64,000 nucleotides of DNA, taken from Zychaea mexicana (taxonomy: Eukaryota; Mucoromycota; Mucoromycetes; Mucorales; Lichtheimiaceae). Within the stretch, counting starts at the first letter, position 1. Every line of letters starts with the position of its first letter. Where the stretch lies: positions 930,001 to 994,000 of the forward strand of contig NW_026516664.1 of the NCBI RefSeq assembly GCF_025766255.1, read 5' to 3'. The notes beneath the pieces were generated by a model, which did no database searches, was not told the origin of the DNA, and was given only the letters and a program-made list of their open reading frames with translations. Of the stretch, positions 22,400 through 37,918 are shown in pieces. Made by a program: the position numbers and the translations under genes.

Positions 22400-23421
22400 A
22401 GGCAAATGCGCTACTGTCGTCTTTGCAGGAGCTTGTATTGATTAACCATGTCGGATTGAAATTTCCTTTTCGCTACCACGATGGTGATAGTGACGCTGGC
22501 GCACTTTACAAATTGCTTACCAAACACGTTAATATCTCGCAGGAACAACATGCCGTTGACCAAACTCCTTTTGAACATAATAGACGACACAATTTCTGGA
22601 CCTCGTCAGTAAAATATCCACATTACAGTCTATCTTCCTCGGCAACGAATTAGGACTGGCGACATGTAATGCGGGTAAAGAGCATTACGCTGAAGACATT
22701 ATCGCTCGTTAACTTGACTTGAGTATATCAGCTTCGTCGTCGTCCTCTTAAGAAAGAAGCGTTCTCGATCGAGCAAACAGAGTGTCAGCAGATACATTTA
22801 CCTCTCGTGACTAAATGAGCAGTGGCGAAGGCATTGCCGTAGCTATCAACCAGAGTCCACATCTTCAAGAGGGTTCCTTGGCGTGTCTGGTGATAATTAT
22901 GCTCCAACTGTTGCCAGTGCAATCACCAGGCTTCGACAGCAGCGGTTTTCGCCTGCGGAATCCATACCTGACCGCTGTTTTCGATGGGGCGGATAAAATG
23001 GACTTTGGCAGACCTCTACCCAAATCAGGAGGCTCTCTTTTCCCTTTCTAGCATTGATACTCTACTTTTAGTGTACAAATAGCTTTGCTACAACTAAGAT
23101 ATGTTTCTCTTGTAACAAATTTCGTTGTATATATCGCTACAGGGAAGAATCAAATGAGATGAACAGTGATTAATTATTTCTTGACAGTACATCATATCAG
23201 TACATTTACATAATCGGAAGCTCTGTGCTGGAAACAACTCTACAATTACGCATGTATTTAAAAAAAGGTGAATGTACGGATGGCTAAAGCAGCTGTCATT
23301 GGTGAAATTATCAAATAAATCCAGCACAACCAAATTTGGTAATAACAGAAAGCTCCCCTTTTTTGAGTGTATGAGTGTATTGCATCCTTATTTCTTTCTC
23401 TTACCTTCTTAACTATTTTCA
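22400..23421. other. Intergenic, upstream of poly(A) polymerase
   Basis: A short plus frame at 22815-23051 is unrecognised. The final 300 bases are the likely promoter of the poly(A) polymerase gene. Nothing else supported. Confidence 0.4.
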
Positions 23422-26276
<2,855 letters not shown>

Positions 26277-26576
26277 GTAGTAGTAGTAGTATAGTTGCTA
26301 CTGTTACTGCTAACCTTACTTCTATAGTTTCTATCTAGGTGATTAGTTATCTTCTCTACATTTTCCTTCCAAGTTCCTTTTCTTCTTGGCCTTCCTTTAC
26401 TTTTCAATTCCTACTACTAGTTGTAAATTTGGTTTGTTTCGCCCTCTTTTAAAGTTTTTTGCTTTTTTTTAAATAAAAAAGAGGTTTAGGTTGCAGTGTT
26501 GAGGAGAAAAACAAGGTTTTTTTTTTACATAACGTACAGTTATTTTGTTGAAGGTTGTAAAGAGGAATCATCATAG

Positions 26577-29500
26577 TTATGGGACCATTTGAAGCACTTT
26601 AATGATGCCCTTACTGTTTGCGGCCAATAAGGTGTTAGTATCCCTCTTCCAGCACGTCGAGCTGACGAATCCGGAAGACAGCTGGTCCTCTTCTTGGGTA
26701 TATTGTGGGTCATAGAATGCCATAGGCGCTGCAGGGAATCGGAATTTGGCGATGGGGGTCTTGCAGCCCTTGTGATAGGTATAGATCGAGTTATCTTCAC
26801 TGCCGCACGAAATCCAGTCCTTGCTCACAGACAGACCAACAAAATTCTTCTCATTTTTGTGACCAGAATAGACGAGCTGACATTCACCATTCGTATTGTT
26901 CCACCGACGAAGGGTATTGTCTGTAGATCTAGAAAACAGATGCCGTGTGTGAGCTTATATTACAGGTGGATCTGAACACAATGTAGAAAGCAGTAATAAA
27001 ACTTACGCGGAAATAAGTTGGTTGTCGTCGAGCCAACGGACATATGAGACAGCCTTCCTGTGGCCACTGAAAGATTGGATGGGCGTCGCCGTGTTGCGCA
27101 GGTCATAGCAAATAACGCTGTGATCTGTATCATCGTCATCAAACAAAATTGCGTCCATTGTTGGTAATTAAAAGTTATCACATCTTCTTCTCCTTTTTAC
27201 AATCGCGCCCCTTATCTTTTCTTACCAGCTGTACCAACAGCCAAATAATTAGCAACATTAGGAGCAAACTTGGCACAGCAAACATTTCCATTGAAAGGCA
27301 ACGTCATGACTGAATGTGCCATGGATGTCGACCAAATCTTGACAGTGGAGTCGTCGCCACCGGATGCAAGATACGTCGGGTTGGCAGAGCACATGTCCAC
27401 ACTCCAAGCACGTTTTTCGTGCTCATCAAAGGTACGAATTGCCTGGCCTTCGTTCACGTCCCAAACACGTACAGTGCCTTCATAGTCCGAGCTTGCGATA
27501 TGCGATTTCACATATGTGTTCCATGACAGACAGCTTTAAATAAGCACATGAACCGTGATATCAGAAATTAGCCAGCACATTTTGTAAGAGAGAGGGAGAT
27601 TTCAAGTATATCTCTACCTGATCTTTTGACCGACTGGGATCACCTTGACGGGACAATGCACGAGCTGAGACGGTTGGAAATGACCAATAAAACCAGAGCC
27701 GCGCGTATCACGATTACCGCGAGGCCAAGGATCGTTGATGTTGTCACTATCCATCATTGAGTCTTGCACCGAGATCGCGTCCGCAATCATGCTTGCATCA
27801 AATAGCTTGATTTCACGTGACACACCAGCAATGGCAAAGAATTCATCGTCGCGGTCAAATTCAATAGAAGAGATGATGCTCGATGTGTTGCTGTCATTAT
27901 GGAAGAGGGTATCCAATACACGAAATGAGCTGAATCGAGTTGTCTCGTAAAGCAAGGATGAAAGTTTGTCAAGGTCGTAATGAAATGGATGGTCTGTACC
28001 ACTACCGCTGTTATTGCTGCTGCTGCTGCTGCTGCCGCTACTACTAGCGATACAAGCTTCTTTCAAGTATAGTTCATGTAAGCTTTCAAATCGTTCATAG
28101 AGTCGTTGACGTTTGGCTTGGCTCACACTATCGTTCAAAGCGGTATCGCCACCAAACCCAAGTAGCTCCTTTTATGTTTGAAAGCGCTTGAAGTAAGCAA
28201 ATCATCTTTCCCGACTTCTCAATTTCTAGTACTCTTATTCTCCGTGCCCTAAAACTCATTAACATACGTACTTGGATTTTTCGCTTGTGACCAGCGCGAT
28301 GCAATGAGTTAGCAACAGCCAGTGAGTCTGCAGCGTTGTCAGCTGTCGTAGCACTGTTGCCGCTAGCATCACCTTCAACAGTGTCAATGACGGTGGCATC
28401 CTCACTAGTTCCTCCCAATAAAAGACTGGATGATGATAGGCCTTCCTCTACGCCATTCATGTAATTAACGGCACGTTTGCTCTTGGCACGCACCAGATCA
28501 TTATCGATCACCTTGATTTGTGTTTCTAGTTCACTGATGACACACTTGTGCTTTTCCTTTAGTCTCGCCAGAAATTCTTCCAACAATATAGTTTCCGTAA
28601 CCTTGCGATCGACTTCTTCCTGCTTTTTTCGAGCAACAGCTGGTTGCAAAAGTGCCAACGCCTCTGGTTAGTTAAAGGGCATGGCAGAACAGCTGATTAG
28701 TTATTTTTGCTGGTAGGATCAAACCGCTTTGAAAGAATAATCAGCAACAAACCTTTGTACGGCAGGTCTTTCAAAATAGCTTCAAGTAACGCGGCATTGT
28801 TACGCTTCGGTTCTGATTGTACCGAGCGGATCATACTCTGAGAACCGCGGCGCTTGTCTTCTCGGTACATTTCGACTAGGTCTGAAACTTTATTTTTTTG
28901 ATAAAGAACAGTTAAAGTCTTGTATTAACAGCGCTATTCGTCTTTTCTTTCCTTTTAATATTAAAGAGATACGTACACTGATAGTTGGGCAAAATTTGCT
29001 GTTGTGTAAGTCGCGAACGACAAATTGGACAATCCGGGGATGCGGCCACATACTGTGAAATGCATGGATAACTGTGGATTGTTATGCACGATGTCCACAC
29101 AAATAACCAAATTTTAGTGCGCCTTGATCTCAACTCTTATCAACATGGGACAAATAAAAGATTTACCAGAATGTATGCCCACACACAGTGACTGCGACAG
29201 AGTTCAACAGGTCGCGACAGATAGGGCATAACAGTGGATCGGGGTCTTCATCGTCTGCACGATCCACGGCACTTGGTCGCGCATCAGCATTATCATTCGC
29301 ATCGTTGGTGGGTATCATTGCTTCTTCTGCTGTATCCTCCTCCTCATCAACAACTTGCGATGCTCCATCAGCAGGGATAGCAGCAACGGCAGAAGCAGGA
29401 ATCGCTGCAGTCACAAGAGAATGATGGCGATGATGGTGCGCGGATGATGAAGACGATGGTCCTTCCAAACGATCCTGAAAACATTCAATATTTTGTTGCT

Positions 29501-30300
29501 GCTGTTGCTGTTGCTGTTGTTCGTTGTTATTATTATCGGATTCGGAGCGGCCCCAGATGCGCGCCAGCGAAGAAGAAAGGCGACGCCAACCGGACGATGC
29601 AGATTCTCCTCCTCTACTCGCAGCACCACTAGTAGCAGACGCGGAATTTTCACGCGACAGATCATCGTAAGAAGCAGCAGCATCAAACGGCATGCCATTG
29701 ACAGTAGATGTACGCGCCCAACGGATAGGCGAACGTGATCGACTTCTTGTAAGAGGTATGCTGTTTTCACGCGGCAGGCGAATGTCTGTCTGGCTTCGTG
29801 CCAAGCTGCGATGCATAGGAATTGGTCGTCGATGTTGCAAGCGGCGTGCGTTGTTGTCGCGTCGACGAAATATGGTTGCTGTACCACCTTGTAAAGTAGT
29901 TTGGTAAATGAGCATATCATTTATAGATATTTATCAAATCAAGTCATCAGGAGAAACTAACTGTACCTCCTTCACTCTGTTGTCGTGTCAAACCAAACAT
30001 ACGGCTGGCCCCACCACCACCACCACCACTACTATTGGTAGCTGGAGTGGTGCCACCGAAACCAATACCACCACCGACGCTGCCATCGCTACTAGCCGTA
30101 GGTGTAAGATCGAGGCCCGATCTTCTGCGTTGAATGAGTTGAGGTGCCAACCCAGCTGTTGCTGCTGCTCCGGTAGCACGTTGTTGGAATAAAAGTCGGG
30201 GGTCCCCCAATGACCTGCCAGGCGCCATGCCTTCGTTTCCATATAGGTCGTCAACGGGCATAGACGACGACGTGAGATTCGACGATTGTCTCGGACGCAT
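26577..30300 (-). CDS. COP1: COP1-like E3 ubiquitin ligase (RING, coiled coil, WD40)
   Basis: 999 residues in nine exons on the minus strand: 30300-29967, 29887-29167, 29071-28977, 28881-28753, 28663-28272, 28168-27618, 27533-27226, 27124-27007 and 26928-26577; every junction is phase-consistent. A Ser/Gly/Gln-rich N-terminal region of about 330 residues precedes a C3HC4 RING at 332-369 (CPICRDLL, VCGHTFCYPCI, PDCPICRSRL). Then EMYREDKRRGSQSM, a coiled coil (about 429-485, ARKKQEEVDRKVTETILLEE), and a C-terminal WD40 propeller with the COP1-typical strings CLSWNTYVKSHIASSDYEGT, FSGHRKAVSYVRWL, STDNTLRRW, EKNFVGL and GIIKVL at the end. The order and these strings identify COP1 rather than other RING/WD40 proteins. 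COP1 ubiquitinates transcription factors in light or stress signalling in plants and animals. A longer start at 30363 is possible. Confidence 0.9.
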
Positions 30301-31674
30301 TCCGTAAGAAAATTTAAAATTATAATCAGTTGTTCTATTTAAAACAAAGAAACAGTTGACCATTCAGATAGTCCCAAATAAATAAGTCAAACCATCTTTT
30401 GACCCGTATGAAAACGAGAAAAAAATTAAGTTTAGCTTTACAGTGAATTGAGGATCCTTTGTCACCAAAATGTCAAAAGAACGCGTTTGTGGGTGTGTGG
30501 TGAGATGAAAAGGAAAAAAGAAGAACCAGAGAGGGGGTAAAAGTTACTGTTATTGTGGTTTTGGGATAAGTAGAGAGGACTGCACTATACACACACACAC
30601 ACACACACACGCACTACGCGCATGCTCACAGAAACTTTGACACCATAATTATTATTCGTACATCACCTGGTACAGAAATATTCACAACCTCATGCATTGC
30701 GCCTCAGTGCATTACTCTCCTCTTTTCTAATATCTTTACATTGCAAGAGGTCAACTATTTAGCAGCGATAACGTAACATAACATGTCACTGTTGTGTCAA
30801 GAACCGTGAAGAATGCTGGGTCTATGATATCATGTATGAGAGGAAGTTCGCCAGTTTAGTTTGTAAAAGTAGGTGTCGCATGACCATGTTGGTACAGTAT
30901 AAACACCCACGCTTACTATAAACAAACAAGGGGCTTCTCGGTATCAATCAGTCATTGTCATGTTTATTTCTTAAGCACAGGTGTTTCAACTTTTTGTAAC
31001 ACGCAAACAAAGCTTGTGTTCTAATCTCTTCATGGACGTGTTGTGTAACACAGCAACACGTCAACCTTTTATGCAGCAAACAAGCGACCAGGATGAAAGG
31101 TGAAGACCAGAGGTAGTGCATCAACAATACTGAGCGTTTTCTTGGTGAATATAGTCAGAATTATCAGTCAATGAAGAGATCCAATGTGTATATGCACTAG
31201 GTGTTATTGCGCTATATATTGTGCGCGGTGAGATGTGCCAGGGAGCTAGAAACGAACGGTTGAGCATAATAACTTACAGGGATGAAGAGCAATGATTACG
31301 CGTTTGAAATGAACTTGTTGTCAGTCAACATATTTGAAACATAATACATATTAGTGGTGAATGAAAGGATCGACAGTTTGTTCCTTTATTCATCACAGTT
31401 ACGATGGTGAAGACGGCTGATAGTTTGGATTATTTCTTGGATCGTGCTTAGTAACGAGCTCACTGATTGACTGTACGACTGCAGCATATAGTGTCTCTTT
31501 TTGCTTTGGAGTTGCCTGCTGCTGCCTGGACCTTTCACCTGCATACATATGAATTCGGTACGTCTTCAGCCCATGAATAGCATATATAATGGTCAGAGAA
31601 AAGAAACTGGAGATATTGTTAATGTGACTTTGGGGAGAGAGAGAGAATATCATGCAGACTTTTTCTTCTCACGT
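30301..31674. other. Intergenic, upstream of COP1-like gene
   Basis: Contains the presumed COP1 promoter and a (CA)n microsatellite at about 30589-30610. A minus frame at 31399-31550 (beginning GERSRQQQATPKQKETL after an ATGCAG acceptor) reads like an exon and could be an alternative 3' end of the small gene at 31675-31945. Confidence 0.4.
30589..30610. repeat. (CA)n microsatellite
   Basis: Eleven CA repeats upstream of the COP1-like gene. Confidence 0.9.
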
Positions 31675-31945
31675 TTATGTATTGTTGGCCCAATGAAATC
31701 CGTCTGTATACAGTTGCATCGGCGTGGCTTGTCCATAAATATCTTCGATTCCAGCTTTTTCCTCCGTAGACAAGTTCTGGAGCTGACCTTCCACAGCTGA
31801 TAATAGGCGCGATGTTTCCTCACTGTTGTAGTTATATACATGTATATTTCAGTGCCGTAGACTATTCTCAAAGAAACTATTTCCTCTACGGAATAAGGGT
31901 GGAGTCAGGAAAGGGAAGGCGTGGGTGTCCCGAGGAGTGAAACAT
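31675..31945 (-). CDS. Small spliced gene, unrecognised (tentative)
   Basis: Two exons, 31945-31890 and 31822-31675, join across a GTAGAG...CAACAG intron to a 67-residue frame: it begins MFHSSGHPRLPFPD and continues EETSRLLSAVEGQLQNLSTE, then EEKAGIEDIYGQATPMQLY. The composition (acidic, helical middle) looks protein-like and the junction restores frame exactly. I do not recognise it. The TAA at 31677-31675 may be real, or the exon may splice further down to a frame ending at 31399. Only the frame and splice logic support this call. Confidence 0.35.
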
Positions 31946-34900
31946 ATTTTAGTGTTCTGGGGAGGTTAGGTTTACCCGGACACACCGAGCGTTATATGTA
32001 ATATCATAGTCTAGTTGGCCGTTACTTTCGGAGCTGCTGTTGCCTTTGTTATCAACTATTGTTTTGCATTGACACGCCGTCAAGTGGAAAGATGAGAAGT
32101 TAGAGTTCCAGAGATATATTGCTATACACTCCTTTTCTTCTTGGGCCTCTTGGCTTCCTTAGCATCGACGCAGTCGTAAGATTGAATACCTGAATTAGTA
32201 GAAGCGTACCTATAACGAAAAATCTGGGATTCTGAAAAGTCATTGGAGATGTTTCAACAGAGGAGGTGGTGGAAAGAGGTGTAGGAGCTGCGGTACTGGT
32301 GATAATAGTGTACAAGTAGATGGAAAGAAGGGCAAACACAGGAACTCAAACTTATATTGAATAGAGGTATGAAACCTCAGAAAATACTTGTACTTATTGC
32401 TGTGGGCCGTTCAAAAGAAGGCGGAAAGCACAGCCGCCTCGGTGTTGTAAGTTAAAAAAGAAAAAGTACATGAAACACTTACTATTTACTTAGAAACGAG
32501 TTTGTAAATGTGTTTCGATGAAGCCGATTTAAGATGATGAATATCTATACGTTTAAGCTGAAAAAGATTCCGCTGCTGAATGTAGGCTTTATTATAACAA
32601 AAGCATTAAGATGGCTCAGCAAGAACAATTCACTCTTGTTGAATTGGCGATGATGATGTATGTGTTGACGATTTGTATTACACGAAGAAAGAAAGTATAT
32701 ACCACTGTTAATGCTACTGAATAAGTACTTTGAATTGACACTGATATCAAGGTATATTTACTGATATAATGTTGCGAGCATGTACATCATCATCGATCAT
32801 CTGATTCGTTTGTGTAAGCTACAGCTTGCTTCTGGTCGAGGTTTGCTCTGATCCTTTTGGTTCCGTAGAACAGATTGTTGCTTCTTTCTTGCCGTCAGCA
32901 GCTGACAACAAAGAGGTTGGTGTACGGGGTACATGGCTGCCCGAGAGTAAGTCTTTCTTTTCGATAGTCTTTGCGAAGCTAAGAATACGTGAGCACACGC
33001 TGGTAGCCATGTGGTATTCCAGTCAGACTCATTCTTCCTTGATCCTTGGTTACCAGGATGATGTTTCATCTCAACTTGTAAAAAGCCTTAGAGCGCCTTT
33101 ACATGTCTTTGAATGCATCTTAAGGTGCTGTAAATGCATTCAAAGGCGCCCAGATTGGGTTAAAGGTAAAATACCTTTGATATGTTGCGCGGTTATTGTT
33201 GCTAGGGGACGACGCGCCGCATCGGGAGCAAGGAAGCGTGATGTTTGCTTGCGCAAATGCGTCATCGCGAGTCCTTAGTAGCATATTACTTGGCTATAAT
33301 GATAAGGGATTTCGTCTACCTCGCTGATCTTCGTCATAATATTGATGTTACTGATGTTGTTTCGCCGCAAGAAAAAGGTAGTACACAATTAATAGGAGAT
33401 GCCAATGATGGATGGTGATCATTAGTGGAGGAACTTTGTGTACGATACTTGGAGGCTTGTCGAGAAAGGGTTCACGTCTAATGCTTTCTCATAGTGAGTT
33501 GCCGCCAAGTTGAGAAAACGCTAAATTTAAACATTATTGCTAATCGCTTGCAGAGGATTAAACCGATGGCAATGTCGAATTTTATCATTGATGTCGTTGT
33601 TGGGACTTTGCTGAATAGTCAGTCGAGAGGATGTTGGGTTCTTGATCATGGTTTTTTTGTGTTGTCACTCGTATAAATTCACGATACATTTTTCAAGCTA
33701 AAGATTACGCTTTCAAATGTCTGACTGTTGTACGTTATTTACGATGATGTTGCAAAGTTCTTATAGAAATCTGGACAGACGGAAACAATACTATCTTGGT
33801 AACAGCAATAAGGAGTTTATAGGCATATGTAACATCCACGTCATAAAGGGCCGTAAGTTAAAGAAATACTGTACAATGTTCTACTCCTGTCCTTAATATT
33901 TTCAAACTGCTATCAACACTGCTATTTATCATAGTACAGAAAATGAAAGCTCATACAACGTTTCTTCACTGCTCGTGTATATGGGAGCGCATTAAGAAAT
34001 GTGCCTGTTATTGCCGCTATGTTTTGCGAATTAGATTTGCATACGAATGCTGAGATATAGATTAGTGAAAAAGAGTCGCAAATAAATCGTAGGTGATGAA
34101 TTGCGCGTTTTCTGATTAAATGCTTTATCGTCTGTAGTTTTGCCCAATCGCATGTACGTAACGGGCGACAACGGGCCCTCACACATTTTAACAGAAGGGA
34201 AAATGACGTTATAAGTCACATTCGTCATGTAAATTGCCTGTATGACTATAAGCAAGCCCCTTTATGCTAGAAACAATGTCGAAATGCCGTCATTGAGAGA
34301 GCACTTGCGAAGAAACCGTTGCCTTCCTCTCTATAAATTTTAGCTTATGAGTACTTAGTAGAGTGATTAATTTACATATCATCACTACCACACATTTTCT
34401 AGAAGGAAGATATTATTTTCCTGAGGTGCGGCGATGATATTAATTAGCTCTTAAAAGGTGCTATGGTGGTAATATAATTTACTTTTTTGGTAGGCAAGAG
34501 TATGATAAGAGCTAATTCAACAAATATATGCAAACAAGGCATATGAAATGCAAAACAAAGGAAACTCGAATAGTATGTGTTTACAGTATAAGAATAAAAT
34601 CCAACGATTGTAGTACATAGTAGAAGTAATAATGATATGATAATAGCAGCAGCATATCAAAAGTGTGTGCGTTGTTCTTTCGTTTCAATAAATACAGTAT
34701 CTACTAGATTTGCACAACAGTCGGATGCTACATCCTTTATAGTTATCACAATGATTGTTTCAGTTCAACTATTGTAAACGTTACGTAGACGTTATATACA
34801 GTATGCAGGAGTTTTAGTAGGTAGCAAGGAGAGAGAAAGACGAAAGCTGATAGCTTAAAATTCGGATTTCTTCCACTTCTCGTTTCCTCTGACCCTGGCC

Positions 34901-35438
34901 GACAAGGAAAGAGAGATGTAAAAACAGAAAATAAGAATAACTTTTGTAAATTTTAACGGTATCTCCTTTATAGCTTTATATAAAAAATCAACAAAATGTT
35001 AAGTTCGGTTTATTATATTATGCCTTGAGGCTAAGTGTGCGCGGCAGTGCTATAGTGAAATTCGAGATCGAACCATTCCCAATTTTGCACGGCTCGCATG
35101 TTTCTACTGTCACCCCCACACCTTCCCCCATCCTAGCCTTCTCCCTCACGCATCATTGGTAGCCTTTATCTTTTAATTTCTATAACCGATCGCAGCATAC
35201 AGCAAAGGCGTAATCGATCATAAACGTAACACCATCTTTGTTTCTTTGTTTCTTTTTTTGTTCTTTCTCCACACAACTTTTTCTGCAGCTGCTGTATACC
35301 AACAACAACTCTGTAAAGCGTTAAATGCGTTACACTTCACACCAACAAGCCTATCATATTCCGTTTTTTGTTATTTATCTCTCTGTCTGTGCTTCATATT
35401 CACAATAATCACATCATTACACAAACATTTCTCATTAT
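31946..35438. other. Long region without a confirmed gene
   Basis: Mostly AT-rich. At 32122-32339 (minus) two pieces join at GTTATAG|GTACGC and TTCAG|GTATTC to give FFVIGIQSYDCVDAKEAK and a Lys/Arg-rich end, possibly the 3' end of a small gene with no clear start. At 33108-33144 there is an 11-bp inverted repeat. A plus frame at 32826-33278 is unrecognised. The last 200 bases are pyrimidine-rich, probably the leader of the exporter gene. Confidence 0.35.
33108..33144. repeat. Short hairpin-forming inverted repeat
   Basis: TTTGAATGCAT at 33108-33118 is the exact reverse complement of ATGCATTCAAA at 33134-33144, separated by 15 bases, within slightly GC-richer DNA. Confidence 0.6.
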
Positions 35439-37723
35439 ATGCGACGTCGATTATCACCATCACGAATGTCCGGCACAGCTGCAGTATTACGACCATCCAT
35501 AGATCAGCAGCAACGGCCAGAAGAGACAGCAACAATTATCATGGATAATGTAAATACTGATGATTTGTGTAAAACGGGTCGGTCAATGAGTAGCGATACG
35601 GTTGTTGCTACCGCAGTTGGCTCGGCACAATTACTGCAAGAGTCGGACAAGTCCACGGTGGTGGGAACACCTACAAGTATATCAGCCAATCCATCATCAT
35701 CCCCCTTTGATGACAGTGCTGTTGATAACGACGGTCTTAAACACCCATCAACAACAACAGAAAACCTATATTCCTCGACAACATCAACTACAAAAATAAT
35801 AGATCAAGACATTATAAGGAATGATCCCGACAACAGCAGCAGTAGCAGTACAACAAAGCACGAGAACAATAATATGGCTGCTGTTGTCGATGTTGTTGAA
35901 GCGAGTAACTCTATTGCTTTGATGGGTAGCATAAGAAGACCACCACCACCGTCGCACGTTGCTAGGGAGCATTATAATCATGACGGTTCAGCAGAACAAA
36001 AGATAAAACGACGACACAATAATAATAAAGGCGACGTCTTGGTGGACATGCGAAATGATTCGATAACGAGTACAAGTCGGTTATCGTCGCCCGAGCAGTT
36101 ATTTCAGACGAAAAAAGCAATCTTGTTAACCCTTGGACAATGTCTTTTACAATATGGAAGCCCGTGCCATCGTGTGGTAAGCAAGCAAAAGCACTGAATG
36201 TAGACTCTAATTTTCTATATCATCTCTTTTCAAAACATGATACGATATAATGGATCTTTTATACGCTTTTTGGATCGATAACGTTATGGAAAAAGGGTCA
36301 AGTTTCTAAGTCCAATATTAACTAATGTAATTGCTAGGAAGACACGCTACGGCATGCGGCCAAAATGCTGGCTATTGAAGCATCTTTTTCAATCGTCCCT
36401 GATCTTGTTCTGGTTTCGATGGCGAAAACATACCACCATGACGATACTAGCAGTAGCAATAGTAGCCAGCAGCAGCAGCAGCAAAAATCTTACGAACCAG
36501 AAACCTTGACTATCAAATCGGCACAGAGCTTCGATACAGGCAAGCTCGTGCGAGTGACCAAAACCATGAATAATCTATACAAAGGGGATCTGAGTCTAGA
36601 AGACTGCTTGGCTTCCTTGCATGAAATCATTGATTCGCCAGCAACATGTGGTAACTTCGCTGTCTGCTTTTCCTTTGCTGCCATTGGGTTTTCTGCATCG
36701 GTGTGCATGTTTAATGGTTCTTGGCTTGACGCCTCGCTTGCCGCCGGATTGGGTCTTATTGTGGCAGTACTATTTATTGCATCGATGAATTTCCCGGTCT
36801 ATGGTCCCGTGTTTGAAGTTTCAGCGTGTATCATCGTCGGTATTTTCGGCAGAGTCTTGCATGACTATGTATGTTTCTCCAAAGTCGCGGTATCGTCAAT
36901 ATTGATCTTGCTGCCAGGATATGGAATGACCATGGCAGTGGTAAATATACTCTTATTCCTTTCTTTCCTCAGGACATTCGTAAAATGTCAAAGCGATTAA
37001 AGAGCTTAACATCAATAGATGGAAATATCTGCACACCAAGTAACAACAGGTGCCATCCGACTCATCTACGCTGTCATCTATGCGTTTATGCTAGCCTATG
37101 GCTTGCAAATTGGAAGCAGCGTGTATATGGCAATCAATCCAAGCATCCAAGACGAAGGTACCTGTGGTGATCCCATTTCCCCCTGGTTCTACCTACTACT
37201 ATTCCCAGTTATGAGCATATCAATTGGTCTGGCGTATGGTTCATCAAGACATCAATGGGCTACCCAAACAGCCTGTGCAGCCATTGGCTTTTGTGTTCTC
37301 TATTTTCTGGGCAAAATCGTGACAGATGCACAGATACTGAGTACGATAGCAGCATTCGCTATGGGGTTGTACGCCAATTTTGCACTGAAATTGACGGGTG
37401 ATCCGCCGTTAGCGCCACTCTGTGTTGGCATTACACTGCTTGTTCCTGGAAGTATCGGTACGTGTATATCTAACATGGTGCTATTGTCATGGTCCCGTTG
37501 TCCTTCTCTGTATGTCTCTGTGTGATTACGAACTAAGAATTTTTCTGCAAAATTTATAGGTGTGCGAGATGCATTTGCATTATTGCATCAGAATGATCTG
37601 AGCCAAGGACTCTATCCAATCCACATGCTTCGGATCGCACTCGGTCTATCTGTTGGCTTATATGCATCGGCAATGATTGTTTATCCCACGGGCAAATTAC
37701 GCTCGTTGTATATTTCTTTGTAG
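35439..37723 (+). CDS. ThrE/PRM10-family membrane protein
   Basis: 647 residues, exons 35439-36176, 36338-36940, 37019-37457 and 37560-37723, phases consistent. The first 215 residues are Ser/Thr/Asp-rich and disordered. Then KKAILLTLGQCLLQYGSPCH and EDTLRHAAKMLAIEASFSIV match the start of the ThrE (DUF1212) domain. About five hydrophobic helices follow (CFSFAAIGFSASVCMF, LGLIVAVLFIASMNF, VSACIIVGIFGRVL and others), then a second multi-helix ThrE-like half (GAIRLIYAVIYAFMLAYGLQ; LVPGSIGVRDAFAL). Family: bacterial threonine/serine exporters and fungal Prm10-like proteins. Transport of small amino acids is plausible but unproven in fungi. An alternative start is the ATG at 35466. Converges with the dehydrogenase at 37919. 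Confidence 0.85.
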
Positions 37724-37918
37724 GAAGAACAATAGCCCTGTTATTTTGTCTTCTTGTTTATTGCTTTCATTTGTTTCCATTAATTATTCACGCTTCTTGC
37801 TGTAATAATAAGAAAAGAAACGCCATCATACAAAAGGAGCAATTATATAATTTCACAATTTATTGCTGCTCGCTAACTTATTATTAGCCTTACTGATGGA
37901 AGCAATCCATGTAAAAAG

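Noticed and set aside
32826..33278. 150-codon plus-strand frame
   Set aside because: It overlaps an equally long antisense frame, has no recognisable domain or splice-linked partner and runs into the inverted repeat.
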